Shown one piece after another: positions 8,454 through 17,427 of a stretch of 64,000 bases of DNA. A program made the translations under genes and the position numbers. The notes under the pieces were generated by a model. The model was given only the letters and a program-made list of their open reading frames with translations, was not told where the DNA came from and ran no database searches. The DNA lies in contig NZ_CP151634.1 of the NCBI RefSeq assembly GCF_038397725.1, positions 1,798,001 to 1,862,000 of the forward strand, written 5' to 3'. Source of the DNA: Microbacterium sp. LWO13-1.2 (GTDB lineage Bacteria > Actinomycetota > Actinomycetes > Actinomycetales > Microbacteriaceae). Positions within the stretch are counted from its first letter, which is position 1. Each line of letters opens with the position of its first letter.

Positions 8454-9047
8454 GTGGCTGCCGATGAACTGGGAACGCGCCTGCGACAAGCTCGGCAGTC
8501 GCGGAGCCTGAGCCTTCGGAGTGTCGCGCAGTCGCTCGGGGTGTCGCCAAGCCTCATCTCGCAGGTCGAGACGGGGAAGTCTCAGCCCTCTGTGGCCACG
8601 CTCTATGCCCTCGCCAATCTCCTCGAGGTCTCGGCAGACGACCTCCTCGGCATGGATTCGAATAATTCGAGAGATACTTCCGCGACTGTCGCGCGGTTCG
8701 ATGTCCAGCGCGCGGGCGAAGGCCCGGTGATCGAGATGGAGAACGGCGTCCGCTGGGAACGGTTGGCGATGGCGCAGGGCGGTGGGGTCGAGGCATTGCT
8801 CGTCACCTACGAGCCCGGCGCTTCCAGCTCGATCGACGGCAGATTGATGCGGCATGCCGGAGTCGAGTACGGGTACATGCTCGAAGGCGTGTTGACACTC
8901 CAGCTCGATTTCGACACTTACGAGCTGTCGCCGGGTGATTCGCTTCACTTCGAGTCTTCGCGTCCGCACATGTTGGCGAACCGGGGAGCGGTCACGGCCC
9001 GCGGGGTCTGGTTCGTCGTCGGTAGGCACGAAGGCGCGAGCGCCTGA
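8454..9047 (+). CDS. XRE-family regulator with C-terminal cupin domain
   Basis: A 197-residue two-domain regulator. An N-terminal XRE helix-turn-helix (about 5-60, SLRSVAQSLGVSPSLISQVE) is followed by a small cupin sensor (about 105-190, with AGVEYGYMLEG and LSPGDSLHFES). Proteins of this build often control amine, amino acid or sugar catabolism by binding a small ligand in the cupin barrel. The GTG start has GGAG eight bases upstream. It stands just before FMO1, whose promoter contains two nested palindromes that are candidate binding sites for it. Confidence 0.9.
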   Translation: MAADELGTRLRQARQSRSLSLRSVAQSLGVSPSLISQVETGKSQPSVATLYALANLLEVSADDLLGMDSNNSRDTSATVARFDVQRAGEGPVIEMENGVRWERLAMAQGGGVEALLVTYEPGASSSIDGRLMRHAGVEYGYMLEGVLTLQLDFDTYELSPGDSLHFESSRPHMLANRGAVTARGVWFVVGRHEGASA

Positions 9048-9100
9048 ATCCGTTTTCAACCGCTGCCTCATGGAACTGCTCCATTCCCACCGGCGGGGCT

Positions 9101-9119
9101 CGATCTCTTGAGGAGATCG
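9101..9119 (+). terminator. Possible weak terminator hairpin after the cupin regulator
   Basis: CGATCTC and GAGATCG form a 7-base-pair stem with a 5-base loop in the 304-base gap between the regulator and FMO1. No T run follows, so a terminator role is tentative. The rest of the gap holds the FMO1 promoter and nothing else I can identify. Confidence 0.35.
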
Positions 9120-9241
9120 CGGCGATCCTGATCCCCTGATCGTTCGCCCAGCCTCTTCGCTTCGACCGTTGCCCCTGCGCGCTTCAACATGCTCATCTGC
9201 CATGCCGAATGGCCTGTCCGCGGCGACCTGTCCGCGTGCCA

Positions 9242-9265
9242 ACACAAATAGTGTGCAGTGACACT
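9242..9265. promoter_or_regulatory. Two overlapping palindromes upstream of FMO1
   Basis: ACAC-AAATA-GTGT (9242-9254) overlaps AGTGT-GCAGTG-ACACT (9250-9265). They abut the -35 hexamer of the putative FMO1 promoter, a typical repressor position. The neighbouring XRE-cupin protein is the obvious candidate ligand. They do not match the LacI-type operator. Confidence 0.5.
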
Positions 9266-9293
9266 TGACAGTCTTGGCCCCTTCGGTCATCCT
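9265..9293 (+). promoter_or_regulatory. Sigma70-type promoter of FMO1
   Basis: TTGACA at 9265-9270 and CATCCT at 9288-9293 are separated by 17 bases. This gives a consensus -35 and a good actinobacterial -10. The FMO1 start follows about 60 bases later. Confidence 0.5.
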
Positions 9294-9351
9294 TGGTGAA
9301 CGCATAAGCCCCGGCCGGAACAGCCGACCGCGACGCCACAAGGAGAGTTCC

Positions 9352-10548
9352 ATGGCAACGACAGCAATTCGGCCCGAGATCGCAGCGATCATCGAGAAGA
9401 TCGACCAGTTGCGGCCTCAACTCATCGCGGGTGGACGTGAAGCCGATCTGACCCGGCGCATCTCGCCCGAGGTTTTCGACGCGGTCGCTGCAACCGGTGC
9501 TTTCAGCATCTCGGCGCCGACCAAGTTCGGCGGTCTGGCCGCCAACACTCGCGAGGCTCACGCGGTGGCCCGGGCTATCGGCCGCGGCGACGGCAGCCTG
9601 GCCTGGGTGGACGGCATTCTCGATTCCGGCGCTTGGGTTCTTGGCCTGATGGACGAGCGTGCACAGCGGGACGTCTGGGGCTCTGGCCTCGACTCGTTCA
9701 TCTCGATCGTGCTCGCCACGACTTCCGAGGCAGAGCCGGTCGACGGCGGGTATCGGGTCACCGGCAAGTGGGGTTACGGTACCGGCAGCATGCACGCGAC
9801 GTGGTCGCTGCTCGGAATTCCTCTGAAGAACGCTGCCGGCGAGGTTGTCGACGCCGGCCTCGCGCTCATCCCGACCGCTGACCTCACATACGAAGACAAC
9901 TGGTTCGTCGCGGGGATGAAGTCGACAGCGAGCGTGATGCAGATCGCCGAAGACGTGTTCGTGCCTGCGCATCGAGTCTTTCCGTTGACCGCGGCCGTCG
10001 AGGGCAGATATCTCGGTGACAACCCGGAGTCCACGTACAAAACGGTCTTCGTGCCGTCGCTGTTCATGAAGCTCGTCGGGCCGCACCTCGGAATGGGGCG
10101 TGCGGCTCTCGACCTGGTGATCGCCAAGGCCGAGACCAAACCGATCGCCTACACGGGCTATGCGAAGCAGGCGGACTCCGTTCTGTTCCAGACGGCGATC
10201 GCGAAGGCGACTGTCGACCTCGCCGCCGCTGAGCTCGTCGCTGCGCAGGTCGCCGACGAGATCTATGAGGCGACCGAGACCGGGTGCTACGCGCCCTATG
10301 CCGAGCGCATCGAGATGCGCGCGAAGGCCGCGTGGGTGGTCGAGACGATCACCAACATGATCCACGACCTGATGACTGCGCACGGCTCGGGGGGCTTCGC
10401 CGATGTGTCGCCGCTCCAGCGGATCTGGCGAGACCAGGCCACGGCGTCGCGCCATGGGCACACTCTCGGTGCCAGCGGCTACGAGGCGTTCGGCAAGGTG
10501 ATCTTCGGACGGGAGGACGACGCACGTTTCGTCCTCCCGATCGTCTGA
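9352..10548 (+). CDS. Group D flavin-dependent monooxygenase (acyl-CoA dehydrogenase fold), FMO1
   Basis: A 398-residue protein with the three-part acyl-CoA dehydrogenase fold: N-terminal helices, a middle beta domain containing WSLLGIPL and NWFVAGMKSTAS, and a C-terminal helical domain ending LQRIWRDQATASRHGH. The Trp-Arg-Asp...Ser-Arg-His block is typical of two-component oxygenases such as the HsaA, DszC and HpaH (C2) types, which use free reduced flavin from a separate reductase. The likely reaction is hydroxylation of a ring or of nitrogen. ATG follows AAGGAG. It is closely similar to FMO3 at 30687. It probably forms a transcript with M24-1 and leuCD; no reductase gene lies in this block. 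Confidence 0.88.
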   Translation: MATTAIRPEIAAIIEKIDQLRPQLIAGGREADLTRRISPEVFDAVAATGAFSISAPTKFGGLAANTREAHAVARAIGRGDGSLAWVDGILDSGAWVLGLMDERAQRDVWGSGLDSFISIVLATTSEAEPVDGGYRVTGKWGYGTGSMHATWSLLGIPLKNAAGEVVDAGLALIPTADLTYEDNWFVAGMKSTASVMQIAEDVFVPAHRVFPLTAAVEGRYLGDNPESTYKTVFVPSLFMKLVGPHLGMGRAALDLVIAKAETKPIAYTGYAKQADSVLFQTAIAKATVDLAAAELVAAQVADEIYEATETGCYAPYAERIEMRAKAAWVVETITNMIHDLMTAHGSGGFADVSPLQRIWRDQATASRHGHTLGASGYEAFGKVIFGREDDARFVLPIV

Positions 10549-10623
10549 CCTGACCCCGCCGGCTGTCTAACTTTACTTAACTAGATTTGCGGCGTGTTTC
10601 GCGTCCAGGTAGGGGGAATTTCG

Positions 10624-12006
10624 ATGAAGAGCACGGGGACAGCCGGGACTAACGGCGTCGATTGGGAGGCGCGCGTCGATTTCGATCGGCTGCGGGACGA
10701 GCGTCTCGGGAAACTGAAGAACGAGCTGGCTGCGTCGGATCTCGGCGCCATACTGGCGTTCGACTTCTCGAACATCCGCTACATGACGTCGACTCACATC
10801 GGAACCTGGGCGATGGACAAGCTGATCCGGTTCAGCCTCCTCACCCGCAACACCGATCCGATCGCCTGGGATTTCGGATCGGCGGCAAAGCACCATGCGC
10901 TCTACAACCCGTGGCTCGATGTGACGTCGTCGGAGATGGACGCGGATCCGCATGCTCCTCACGAGGGAACCAAGAGGCCCCGCTTGGAGTCCGGTGCTCG
11001 CGCCGGTATCTCCACGCTCCGCGGTGCATTCCCTCCCGATGCGGGCATCGCGCAAGAGGTCGCTCGCAAGATCAAGCGCGAGCTCGAGAAGTTCGGCGTG
11101 GCCCACGAGCCCCTCGGCGTCGATGTCATCGAGCTTCCCATCCTCTTCGCGTTGCAGAAGGAGGGCATCACAGTCGTCGACGGCCAGCAGGTCTTCATGG
11201 AGGCACGGCGCATCAAGACGCACGACGAGATCCGACTGCTCACTCAGGCAGCCTCGATGGTGGACGCAGCCTATGAGGATCTCTATCGCTTTCTGAGGCC
11301 GGGGGTGCGCGAGAACGAGGCCGTGGGCCTCGTCGCCAAGACTCTGTACGACCTCGGCTCCGAGTACGTCGAAGGCGTGAACGCGATCTCCGGTGAGCGA
11401 TGCTCGCCGCACCCTCACGTGTTCAGCGATCGTCTCATCCGCCCGGGCGACCCTGCGTTCTTCGACATCCTGCACAGTTGGAATGGCTATCGCACCTGCT
11501 ACTACCGCACTTTCGCCGTAGGGTCGGCCTCGAGACAGCAGAAGGATGCGTACACGCGCGCGCGGGAATACATGGACCGAGCGATCGCGCTGGTGAAGCC
11601 GGGGGCGACGACGGCCGACATCTGCGCAGTGTGGCCCACCGCTCAGGAGTTCGGTTTCGCCGACGAGGAAGCGGCGTTCGCTCTGCAGTACGGCCACGGC
11701 GTCGGACTGTCGATCTGGGAGAAGCCGATCTTCTCGCGCCTCACATCCTTCGACCACCCGGAAGAGCTCAAAGAGGGCATGGTCTTTGCGCTCGAGACCT
11801 ACTGGCCGTCCGCTGATGGGTGGGGAGCCGCGCGGATCGAAGAAGAAGTGGTCGTCACGGCGACCGGTTGCGAAGTCATCACGAAGTTCCCGGCCGAAGA
11901 GCTGCTCATCGCGGGTCCACGCTACATCGCCGTCGGAGGTCCGCTGAAGAACGAACGCGACTCGCAGTCGCACCTCAACACGATCTGGGGACGGGGAAAT
12001 GCGTGA
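10624..12006 (+). CDS. Creatinase/prolidase-fold (M24) enzyme, copy 1
   Basis: A 460-residue two-domain protein: a creatinase N-terminal domain (about 20-195) and a pita-bread domain (about 200-445). Of the five M24 metal ligands, Asp281, His358 (YGHGVGL), Glu391 (ALETYWP) and Glu406 (RIEEE) are visible. The second Asp of the usual G-Y-x-S-D-x-T-R-T motif is Cys292 ([10 protein letters not shown]). Metal binding may be altered or lost, as in creatinase itself, so a C-N hydrolase or lyase is as likely as a peptidase. ATG at residue 1 has AGGGGGA upstream; a GTG ten codons earlier is weaker. It overlaps leuC and follows FMO1. Confidence 0.85.
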   Translation: MKSTGTAGTNGVDWEARVDFDRLRDERLGKLKNELAASDLGAILAFDFSNIRYMTSTHIGTWAMDKLIRFSLLTRNTDPIAWDFGSAAKHHALYNPWLDVTSSEMDADPHAPHEGTKRPRLESGARAGISTLRGAFPPDAGIAQEVARKIKRELEKFGVAHEPLGVDVIELPILFALQKEGITVVDGQQVFMEARRIKTHDEIRLLTQAASMVDAAYEDLYRFLRPGVRENEAVGLVAKTLYDLGSEYVEGVNAISGERCSPHPHVFSDRLIRPGDPAFFDILHSWNGYRTCYYRTFAVGSASRQQKDAYTRAREYMDRAIALVKPGATTADICAVWPTAQEFGFADEEAAFALQYGHGVGLSIWEKPIFSRLTSFDHPEELKEGMVFALETYWPSADGWGAARIEEEVVVTATGCEVITKFPAEELLIAGPRYIAVGGPLKNERDSQSHLNTIWGRGNA

Positions 12007-13447
12007 TGACGCACGCCCGTCGCACCCTCGCACTCTCGCCGAGAAGGTCTGGGACGACCACCTCGTCGTGAAGGGCGAGAACGGCGAGCCGGACCTCATC
12101 TACATCGACCTCCACCTGGTCCACGAGGTCACCAGCCCGCAGGCGTTCGACGGCTTGCGAAAAGAAGGGCGTCCGCTGCGTCGTCCAGATCTGACGATCG
12201 CCACCGAGGACCACAACACCCCGACGTGGGACATCGACAAGCCGATCGCGGACCTGACCAGTCGGACGCAGATCGAGACGCTGCGACGCAACGCTCCCGA
12301 GTTCGGAGTGCGTCTGCACTCGTTGGGTGATGCAGAGCAGGGCATCGTGCACGTGATGGGTCCGCAGCTGGGCTTGACGATGCCGGGGGTGACGGTCGTG
12401 TGCGGTGATTCTCATACCTCAACCCATGGTGCCTTCGGCGCCATGGCCTTCGGTATCGGCACCAGCGAGATCGAGCATGTGATGGCCACGCAAACGCTGT
12501 CGTTGAAGCCGTTCAAGACCATGGCGATCAATGTCGAGGGGACGTTGCGTCCGGGCGTGACCGCCAAGGACATCATCTTGGCCGTCATCGCGAAGATCGG
12601 CACCGGTGGGGGACAGGGCTACGCGCTCGAGTACCGCGGCGGTGCGATCCGTGCGCTCTCCATGGAGGGCCGGATGACGATCTGCAACATGTCGATCGAG
12701 GCCGGAGCGCGAGCGGGCATGGTCGCGCCGGACGAGACGACCTTCGCGTACCTGGAGGGTCGTCAGCATGCCCCCAAGGGGCAGGACTGGACGGATGCGG
12801 TCGCCTATTGGCGGACGCTTCCGACGGACGAGGGCGCGGTGTTCGACGCCGAGGTGTTCATCGACGCCGATCAGCTCGAACCGTTCGTGACCTGGGGCAC
12901 GAACCCGGGTCAAGGAAGCTCCCTGTCGTCGTCGGTACCGAACCCCGCCGACATCGTCGACCCGAACGAGCGTGCCGCGGCAGAGCGGGCGCTGGAGTAC
13001 ATGGGCCTCACCCCTGGTACGCCCCTTAAGGAGGTTCCCGTCGACGCCGTGTTCATGGGCTCCTGCACGAACAGCCGCATCGAGGATCTGAGGGCGTTCG
13101 CGTCGATCATCGAGGGGAAGAAGAAGGCCGACGGCGTCCGTGTGATGGTCGTGCCCGGTTCCGCGCGTGTGCGCCTGGAAGCCGAGGCGGAGGGTCTGGA
13201 CAAGATCATCACGGACTTCGGGGCGGAGTGGCGGTTCGCCGGCTGCTCGATGTGCCTGGGGATGAACCCCGACCAGCTCGCACCAGGTGAGCGTTGTGCG
13301 TCCACCTCCAACCGCAACTTCGAAGGACGCCAGGGCGAAGGCGGACGGACCCACCTGGTGTCCCCGCTCGTCGCCGCGGCCACCGCCATCCGCGGCACGC
13401 TGTCGAGCCCCGGCGATCTGCTCGTCGCCATCGGAGAGGAGGCCTGA
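11999..13447 (+). CDS. leuC: 3-isopropylmalate dehydratase large subunit (LeuC) or related hydro-lyase
   Basis: A 482-residue aconitase-superfamily large subunit. The 4Fe-4S cysteines are visible in MGSCTNSRI and in [10 protein letters not shown], and early motifs [17 protein letters not shown] and [13 protein letters not shown] are typical. Its start overlaps the M24-1 stop by 8 bases. It normally isomerises 2-isopropylmalate to 3-isopropylmalate in leucine synthesis. Here it is translationally coupled to a catabolic-looking operon and lacks other leu genes. A hydratase for a citraconate- or maleate-like ring fragment is therefore a real alternative, but sequence alone cannot settle it. Confidence 0.93.
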   Translation: MRDDARPSHPRTLAEKVWDDHLVVKGENGEPDLIYIDLHLVHEVTSPQAFDGLRKEGRPLRRPDLTIATEDHNTPTWDIDKPIADLTSRTQIETLRRNAPEFGVRLHSLGDAEQGIVHVMGPQLGLTMPGVTVVCGDSHTSTHGAFGAMAFGIGTSEIEHVMATQTLSLKPFKTMAINVEGTLRPGVTAKDIILAVIAKIGTGGGQGYALEYRGGAIRALSMEGRMTICNMSIEAGARAGMVAPDETTFAYLEGRQHAPKGQDWTDAVAYWRTLPTDEGAVFDAEVFIDADQLEPFVTWGTNPGQGSSLSSSVPNPADIVDPNERAAAERALEYMGLTPGTPLKEVPVDAVFMGSCTNSRIEDLRAFASIIEGKKKADGVRVMVVPGSARVRLEAEAEGLDKIITDFGAEWRFAGCSMCLGMNPDQLAPGERCASTSNRNFEGRQGEGGRTHLVSPLVAAATAIRGTLSSPGDLLVAIGEEA

Positions 13448-13449
13448 TC

Positions 13450-14058
13450 ATGGAGAAGTTCACGACCCATACCGGCATCGCAGCGCCGCTGAAGCGCTCC
13501 AATGTCGACACCGATCAGATCATCCCCGCGGTCTTCCTCAAGCGCGTGACCAAGACCGGCTTCGAAGACGCGCTGTTCCATGAGTGGCGAAAGAACCCCG
13601 ACTTCGTGCTTAACGACATGGCCTATAGCCGCTCCTCGGTCCTGGTCGCCGGCCCCGATTTCGGCACCGGGTCGAGTCGCGAGCACGCGGTGTGGGCATT
13701 GCGAGACTTCGGTTTCAAGGTGGTGCTCAGCCCGCGATTCGGCGACATCTTCCGCGGCAACGCCGGTAAGCAGGGCCTCCTCGCCGCCACGATCTCGGAA
13801 GAAGATCTCGAGCGCATCTGGGCCGAGATCGGCCTGTCGCCCGCGATGGAGATCACGGTCGATCTGAGCGCACGCACCGCACGAATCGGGCAGAACGAGA
13901 TCCGCATCGGTGTGGATGACCACACACGCTGGCGGCTCCTCGAAGGGCTCGACGACATCGGGCTCACGCTGCGCAACGAAGACAAGATCGCGCAGTTCGA
14001 GGGCCGTCGCGAGTCGTGGCGGCCCCGGACCCTCCCCGTCTCCGCAAACGGGAGCTGA
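13450..14058 (+). CDS. leuD: 3-isopropylmalate dehydratase small subunit (LeuD) or related hydro-lyase
   Basis: A 202-residue swivel-domain subunit pairing with LeuC. It carries [17 protein letters not shown], the substrate-binding [13 protein letters not shown] loop and [14 protein letters not shown]. Its length is normal for the proteobacterial-type two-subunit enzyme. The gap to leuC is two bases. It is the last gene of the FMO1 block and is convergent with the GH3 gene. The specificity question is the same as for LeuC. Confidence 0.93.
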   Translation: MEKFTTHTGIAAPLKRSNVDTDQIIPAVFLKRVTKTGFEDALFHEWRKNPDFVLNDMAYSRSSVLVAGPDFGTGSSREHAVWALRDFGFKVVLSPRFGDIFRGNAGKQGLLAATISEEDLERIWAEIGLSPAMEITVDLSARTARIGQNEIRIGVDDHTRWRLLEGLDDIGLTLRNEDKIAQFEGRRESWRPRTLPVSANGS

Positions 14059-14079
14059 TCTCCGTCCGACTGGTAGAAC

Positions 14080-16500
14080 TCACCCGATCGCGGGCTGCGG
14101 CTCCCAGTCACAGGCAAGGGGGAGATCATGGACTGACGCACCGGCGCGAAGGGTGAAATGCCCTTCCTCGAGGCCCCAGCCGTGCGCAGTCCAGTGCGCG
14201 AGCCGACGCGAGTCGATCGGGATGGTGGCGGTGACGGTCTCTCCTGCCGCCGCGTGCACGACAGCGAACCCCACCAGCCATCGGGCGGGACGCTCGATGG
14301 TGGAGTCGGGGCGCTCTGCATACACCTGAACAACCTGTTTGCCAGCTCGTAAGCCTGTGTTCGCGAGGATCACCTCGAGCGTGTCATCGACGCGGGACGC
14401 CGCCCCCCAACTCCAGGTCGTGTATCCGAGACCGTGTCCGAAGGGGAACGCCGGCTCCGCCTCAGAGGTCAACCAGGAGCGGTAGCCGATGTGAATGCCC
14501 TCGCCGTAGGTCAGTCTGCCGTTCTCGGGAACCACATTCGTGGTCGGTGCGTCCGAGAGCGCGGCGGGCCACGTCGTCGGGAGGCGGCCGCCCGGCTCCG
14601 ATGTGCCGATCATCATGCTCGCGATGGCGCTACCGAACTGCTCACCGCCGAAGTATCCGTGAAGAACCGCCGAGACCTCGCCGGCCCACGGAAGCGCGAC
14701 AGGAGAACCCGCGTTCACGATCACGATCGTTCGTGGATTCACAGCCGCCACCGCGCGCACCAGGTCGTCCTGGCGGCCGGGAAGAGCAAGGTTCTCCCGG
14801 TCGTGCCCCTCGGATTCCACCCGGGAATTCGTGCCGACGACCACGATCGCGACATCCGCACCGGTTGCGGCGGCCACCGCACGAGCGATGAGGCCGTCGG
14901 GGTCGGAGTCATCCGGGGCGATCCCCACCGTCACGCTGAGCGAGCCGGCGAGCGTGCCGGCGGTGGCGAGAGAGAACTCGGCCCGCACATCCACCGGGAT
15001 CCCGACGGTGACCGGCACCGTCACCGTCGCGGACGCCGGTGACGTGATCGCCGCACCCAGATCGTTGCCTCGGGCCACCGGAGCGTCCTGGAGAGCGAGC
15101 TCCCCATCCACGAAGATCTTGCCCGGGTTGGAGCCCGAGAATCCGAGCAGAATCGTTCCCGATGCCTGGGGTGTGTAGGCCGCACGGATCTCGAGCGTCC
15201 CGGCCCCGGCCAGTGCGCTGTCTCCGCCGAACCAGATCAACTCCGTCGAGCGTCGGTCCTCGTGGCAGAGTTCCTCGCCGTCGGCATCGAAGAACGTGAC
15301 ACGGGCGCCGGGTTCGCCGGTGATCGGATTCGTGATCGTCTCCAGGGGGAAGCGGGACACGCCCTCCTGCACGACGGCTCCGATCTCGTAGTCGATCTGC
15401 ACGTGCGGCAACGCCTCGCGAAGACCTTCCAGAGGCGAGACGACATGTGCAGGAAGCACCGTCGCCGAGCCGCCGCCCTGGGTGCGGGCCTCGCGGGCAT
15501 TGTGGCCGATCAGCGCGATTCGCGAGAGCGCCGCTGCGTCGAGGGGGAGAGTGCCGTCGTTTGCGAGCAGGACGCTTCCCTGGATTGCGGCAGTGCGCGC
15601 AAATGCGATTCCGTCGAGGGGAGCAGGGACCGCCGCAGACGCGTCTCCGAGAGCCCCGACCCGTTCGGCCAACAGCAGTAGACGCAGAACCTTGCGATCG
15701 AGGTCCGACTCCTGCACGATACCGTCGCGAATCGCGCCGAGGAGGTCGTCGTACGCGGGGGCGGGTCCCGGCATCGCGAGGTCCTGTGCGGCTGGGATCG
15801 CGTCAAGGCTACGCACAGCGGTCCAATCGCTGATGACCACTCCATCGAAGCCCCACTCGTCATTGAGGGGACTGTCGAGCAGGTCGTTCTCGGTCATCGT
15901 CACCCCATCGACAGAGTTGTACGCGCTCATGATGCTCCAGGCACCGGCTTCGACCGCCCTCTCGAACGGCGCCAGGTAGACCTCGCGCAGCGGACGCTCG
16001 TCGACCCTGATGTCTACCGTGAACCTGTCGGTCTCCGAGTCGTTCGCGACGTAGTGCTTCGGGCAGGCTCCGACGCCGTTGTCCTGCAGCCCGGCGACGT
16101 AGGTCGCCGCAAGCGCGGCGGTGAGCTCGGGATCTTCGCTGAAACACTCGAAGTTGCGACCTCCGAGGGGTGTGCGCTGCAGATTGATGGTCGGGCCGAG
16201 CACGACGTCGACACCCTTGCGTCGTGCCTCGGATGCCGCGGCAGCTCCATATCGGTACGCGAGATCGACATCCCACGATGCCGCGAGTGCAGATCCGGAG
16301 GGCAGGTTGAGGGAGGGATCGCGCTCATCCCAGCGGGGCCCACGGACACCTGCGGGCCCGTCAGACAGCGTCATCGCGCGCAGCCCGATCGAGGGGAGGG
16401 GAACCGTCGTCCAGAAGTCGGCACCCTGGATGAGCGCAGCCTTCTCTTCGAGGGTGAGCTTCGCTAGCAGGGGCAGGAGATGATCGGTGGGGGAAGTCAA
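14080..16500 (-). CDS. Glycoside hydrolase family 3 beta-glucosidase with PA14-like insert
   Basis: An 806-residue enzyme. The (beta/alpha)8 domain carries KHYVANDSE and the nucleophile Asp225 in GFDGVVISDW. A beta-rich insert of about 110-130 residues resembling PA14 splits the second domain, and a fibronectin III-like domain ends the protein. No signal peptide is seen, so it should act in the cytoplasm on imported glycosides. I chose TTG, since AAGGA lies seven bases upstream; a GTG 24 codons earlier is the longer alternative. It is the last gene of the importer operon, whose substrate is probably an oligosaccharide or glycoside despite the peptide-type name. Confidence 0.9.
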   Translation of the reverse strand: MTSPTDHLLPLLAKLTLEEKAALIQGADFWTTVPLPSIGLRAMTLSDGPAGVRGPRWDERDPSLNLPSGSALAASWDVDLAYRYGAAAASEARRKGVDVVLGPTINLQRTPLGGRNFECFSEDPELTAALAATYVAGLQDNGVGACPKHYVANDSETDRFTVDIRVDERPLREVYLAPFERAVEAGAWSIMSAYNSVDGVTMTENDLLDSPLNDEWGFDGVVISDWTAVRSLDAIPAAQDLAMPGPAPAYDDLLGAIRDGIVQESDLDRKVLRLLLLAERVGALGDASAAVPAPLDGIAFARTAAIQGSVLLANDGTLPLDAAALSRIALIGHNAREARTQGGGSATVLPAHVVSPLEGLREALPHVQIDYEIGAVVQEGVSRFPLETITNPITGEPGARVTFFDADGEELCHEDRRSTELIWFGGDSALAGAGTLEIRAAYTPQASGTILLGFSGSNPGKIFVDGELALQDAPVARGNDLGAAITSPASATVTVPVTVGIPVDVRAEFSLATAGTLAGSLSVTVGIAPDDSDPDGLIARAVAAATGADVAIVVVGTNSRVESEGHDRENLALPGRQDDLVRAVAAVNPRTIVIVNAGSPVALPWAGEVSAVLHGYFGGEQFGSAIASMMIGTSEPGGRLPTTWPAALSDAPTTNVVPENGRLTYGEGIHIGYRSWLTSEAEPAFPFGHGLGYTTWSWGAASRVDDTLEVILANTGLRAGKQVVQVYAERPDSTIERPARWLVGFAVVHAAAGETVTATIPIDSRRLAHWTAHGWGLEEGHFTLRAGASVHDLPLACDWEPQPAIG

Positions 16501-16584
16501 AGAAGGGTCCTTCGTCGTGCGGGGGAGATCGATTGGACTCCCGATGGGCACGTGCTCACGGCGTGTGCCCACCGGGAAGCGAGA

Positions 16585-17427
16585 TCACGCGGGGGCGTCG
16601 TCCGTGTTCAGCAGTGCGCGTCGTTCGAGCCGTCGGGCTTCCTGCTTATCGGGGTCGGGCACCGGTGACGCCATGAACAGTCGCTGTGTGTATGGGTGGG
16701 CGGGACGAGCCGTGACCTGGTCGCCGTCGCCGGTCTCGACGATCTCGCCGTGATACATCACCGCCACCCTGTGACTGATGTGGCGGACGACGGCGAGGTC
16801 GTGCGTGATGAAGAGGTAGGAGACGCCGGTGCGCTCCTGGATCTCGATGAACAGGTCCAGCACGCGCGCTTGGGTCGACAGGTCCAGCGCCGAGACGGGC
16901 TCGTCGCACACGATGAGCTTCGGCGCGAGCGCGAGCGCTCGCGCGATCGCGATGCGTTGACGTTGCCCGCCGGAGAATTCCCGCGGCAGGCGGCTGCGCG
17001 CGCCCGACGGGAGCCCGACATGATCCAGCAGGTCGCGGACGCGAGTCTTGGCGGTGTTCGCGTCGACGCCTCGAGCCTGGAGCGGCTCGGCGAGGATCTG
17101 CTCGATCGTCAGCGAGGGATTCAGCGACGAATACGGGTCTTGGAAGACGACTTGGATCTCAGAGCTGAGCGCTCGCCGTTCAGCCCGGCGGAGCTGGCTG
17201 ATGTCCCGAGAGTCGTAAGTGATCTTCCCGCCGGTGACGGGAGCGAGTCCTAGCACGGCGCGGCCGAGCGTGGTCTTCCCTGAGCCGGACTCGCCGACCA
17301 GACCGACCGTTTCGGCGGGTTTGATGTCGATCGAGACGCCCTTCAGCGCCTGGAAGGGTTTTGCCCGGAACCCCTTGCCCGGGTACTCGACGACGAGGTC
17401 GTCGACGGTCAGCAGCGACTCGCTCAC
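16585..17427 (-). CDS. Oligopeptide/dipeptide-type ABC transporter ATP-binding protein (DppF-like)
   Basis: A 280-residue ATPase with Walker A GESGSGKTT, signature EFSGGQRQR, Walker B LIVCDEPVSALD and the family C-terminal extension HPYTQRLFMASPVP. It starts with GTG preceded by GGGAGG and overlaps the upstream fusion gene by four bases (GTGA). Proteins named Dpp or Opp in actinobacteria often import oligosaccharides. The adjacent GH3 gene supports a glycoside here. Confidence 0.92.
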   Translation of the reverse strand: MSESLLTVDDLVVEYPGKGFRAKPFQALKGVSIDIKPAETVGLVGESGSGKTTLGRAVLGLAPVTGGKITYDSRDISQLRRAERRALSSEIQVVFQDPYSSLNPSLTIEQILAEPLQARGVDANTAKTRVRDLLDHVGLPSGARSRLPREFSGGQRQRIAIARALALAPKLIVCDEPVSALDLSTQARVLDLFIEIQERTGVSYLFITHDLAVVRHISHRVAVMYHGEIVETGDGDQVTARPAHPYTQRLFMASPVPDPDKQEARRLERRALLNTDDAPA

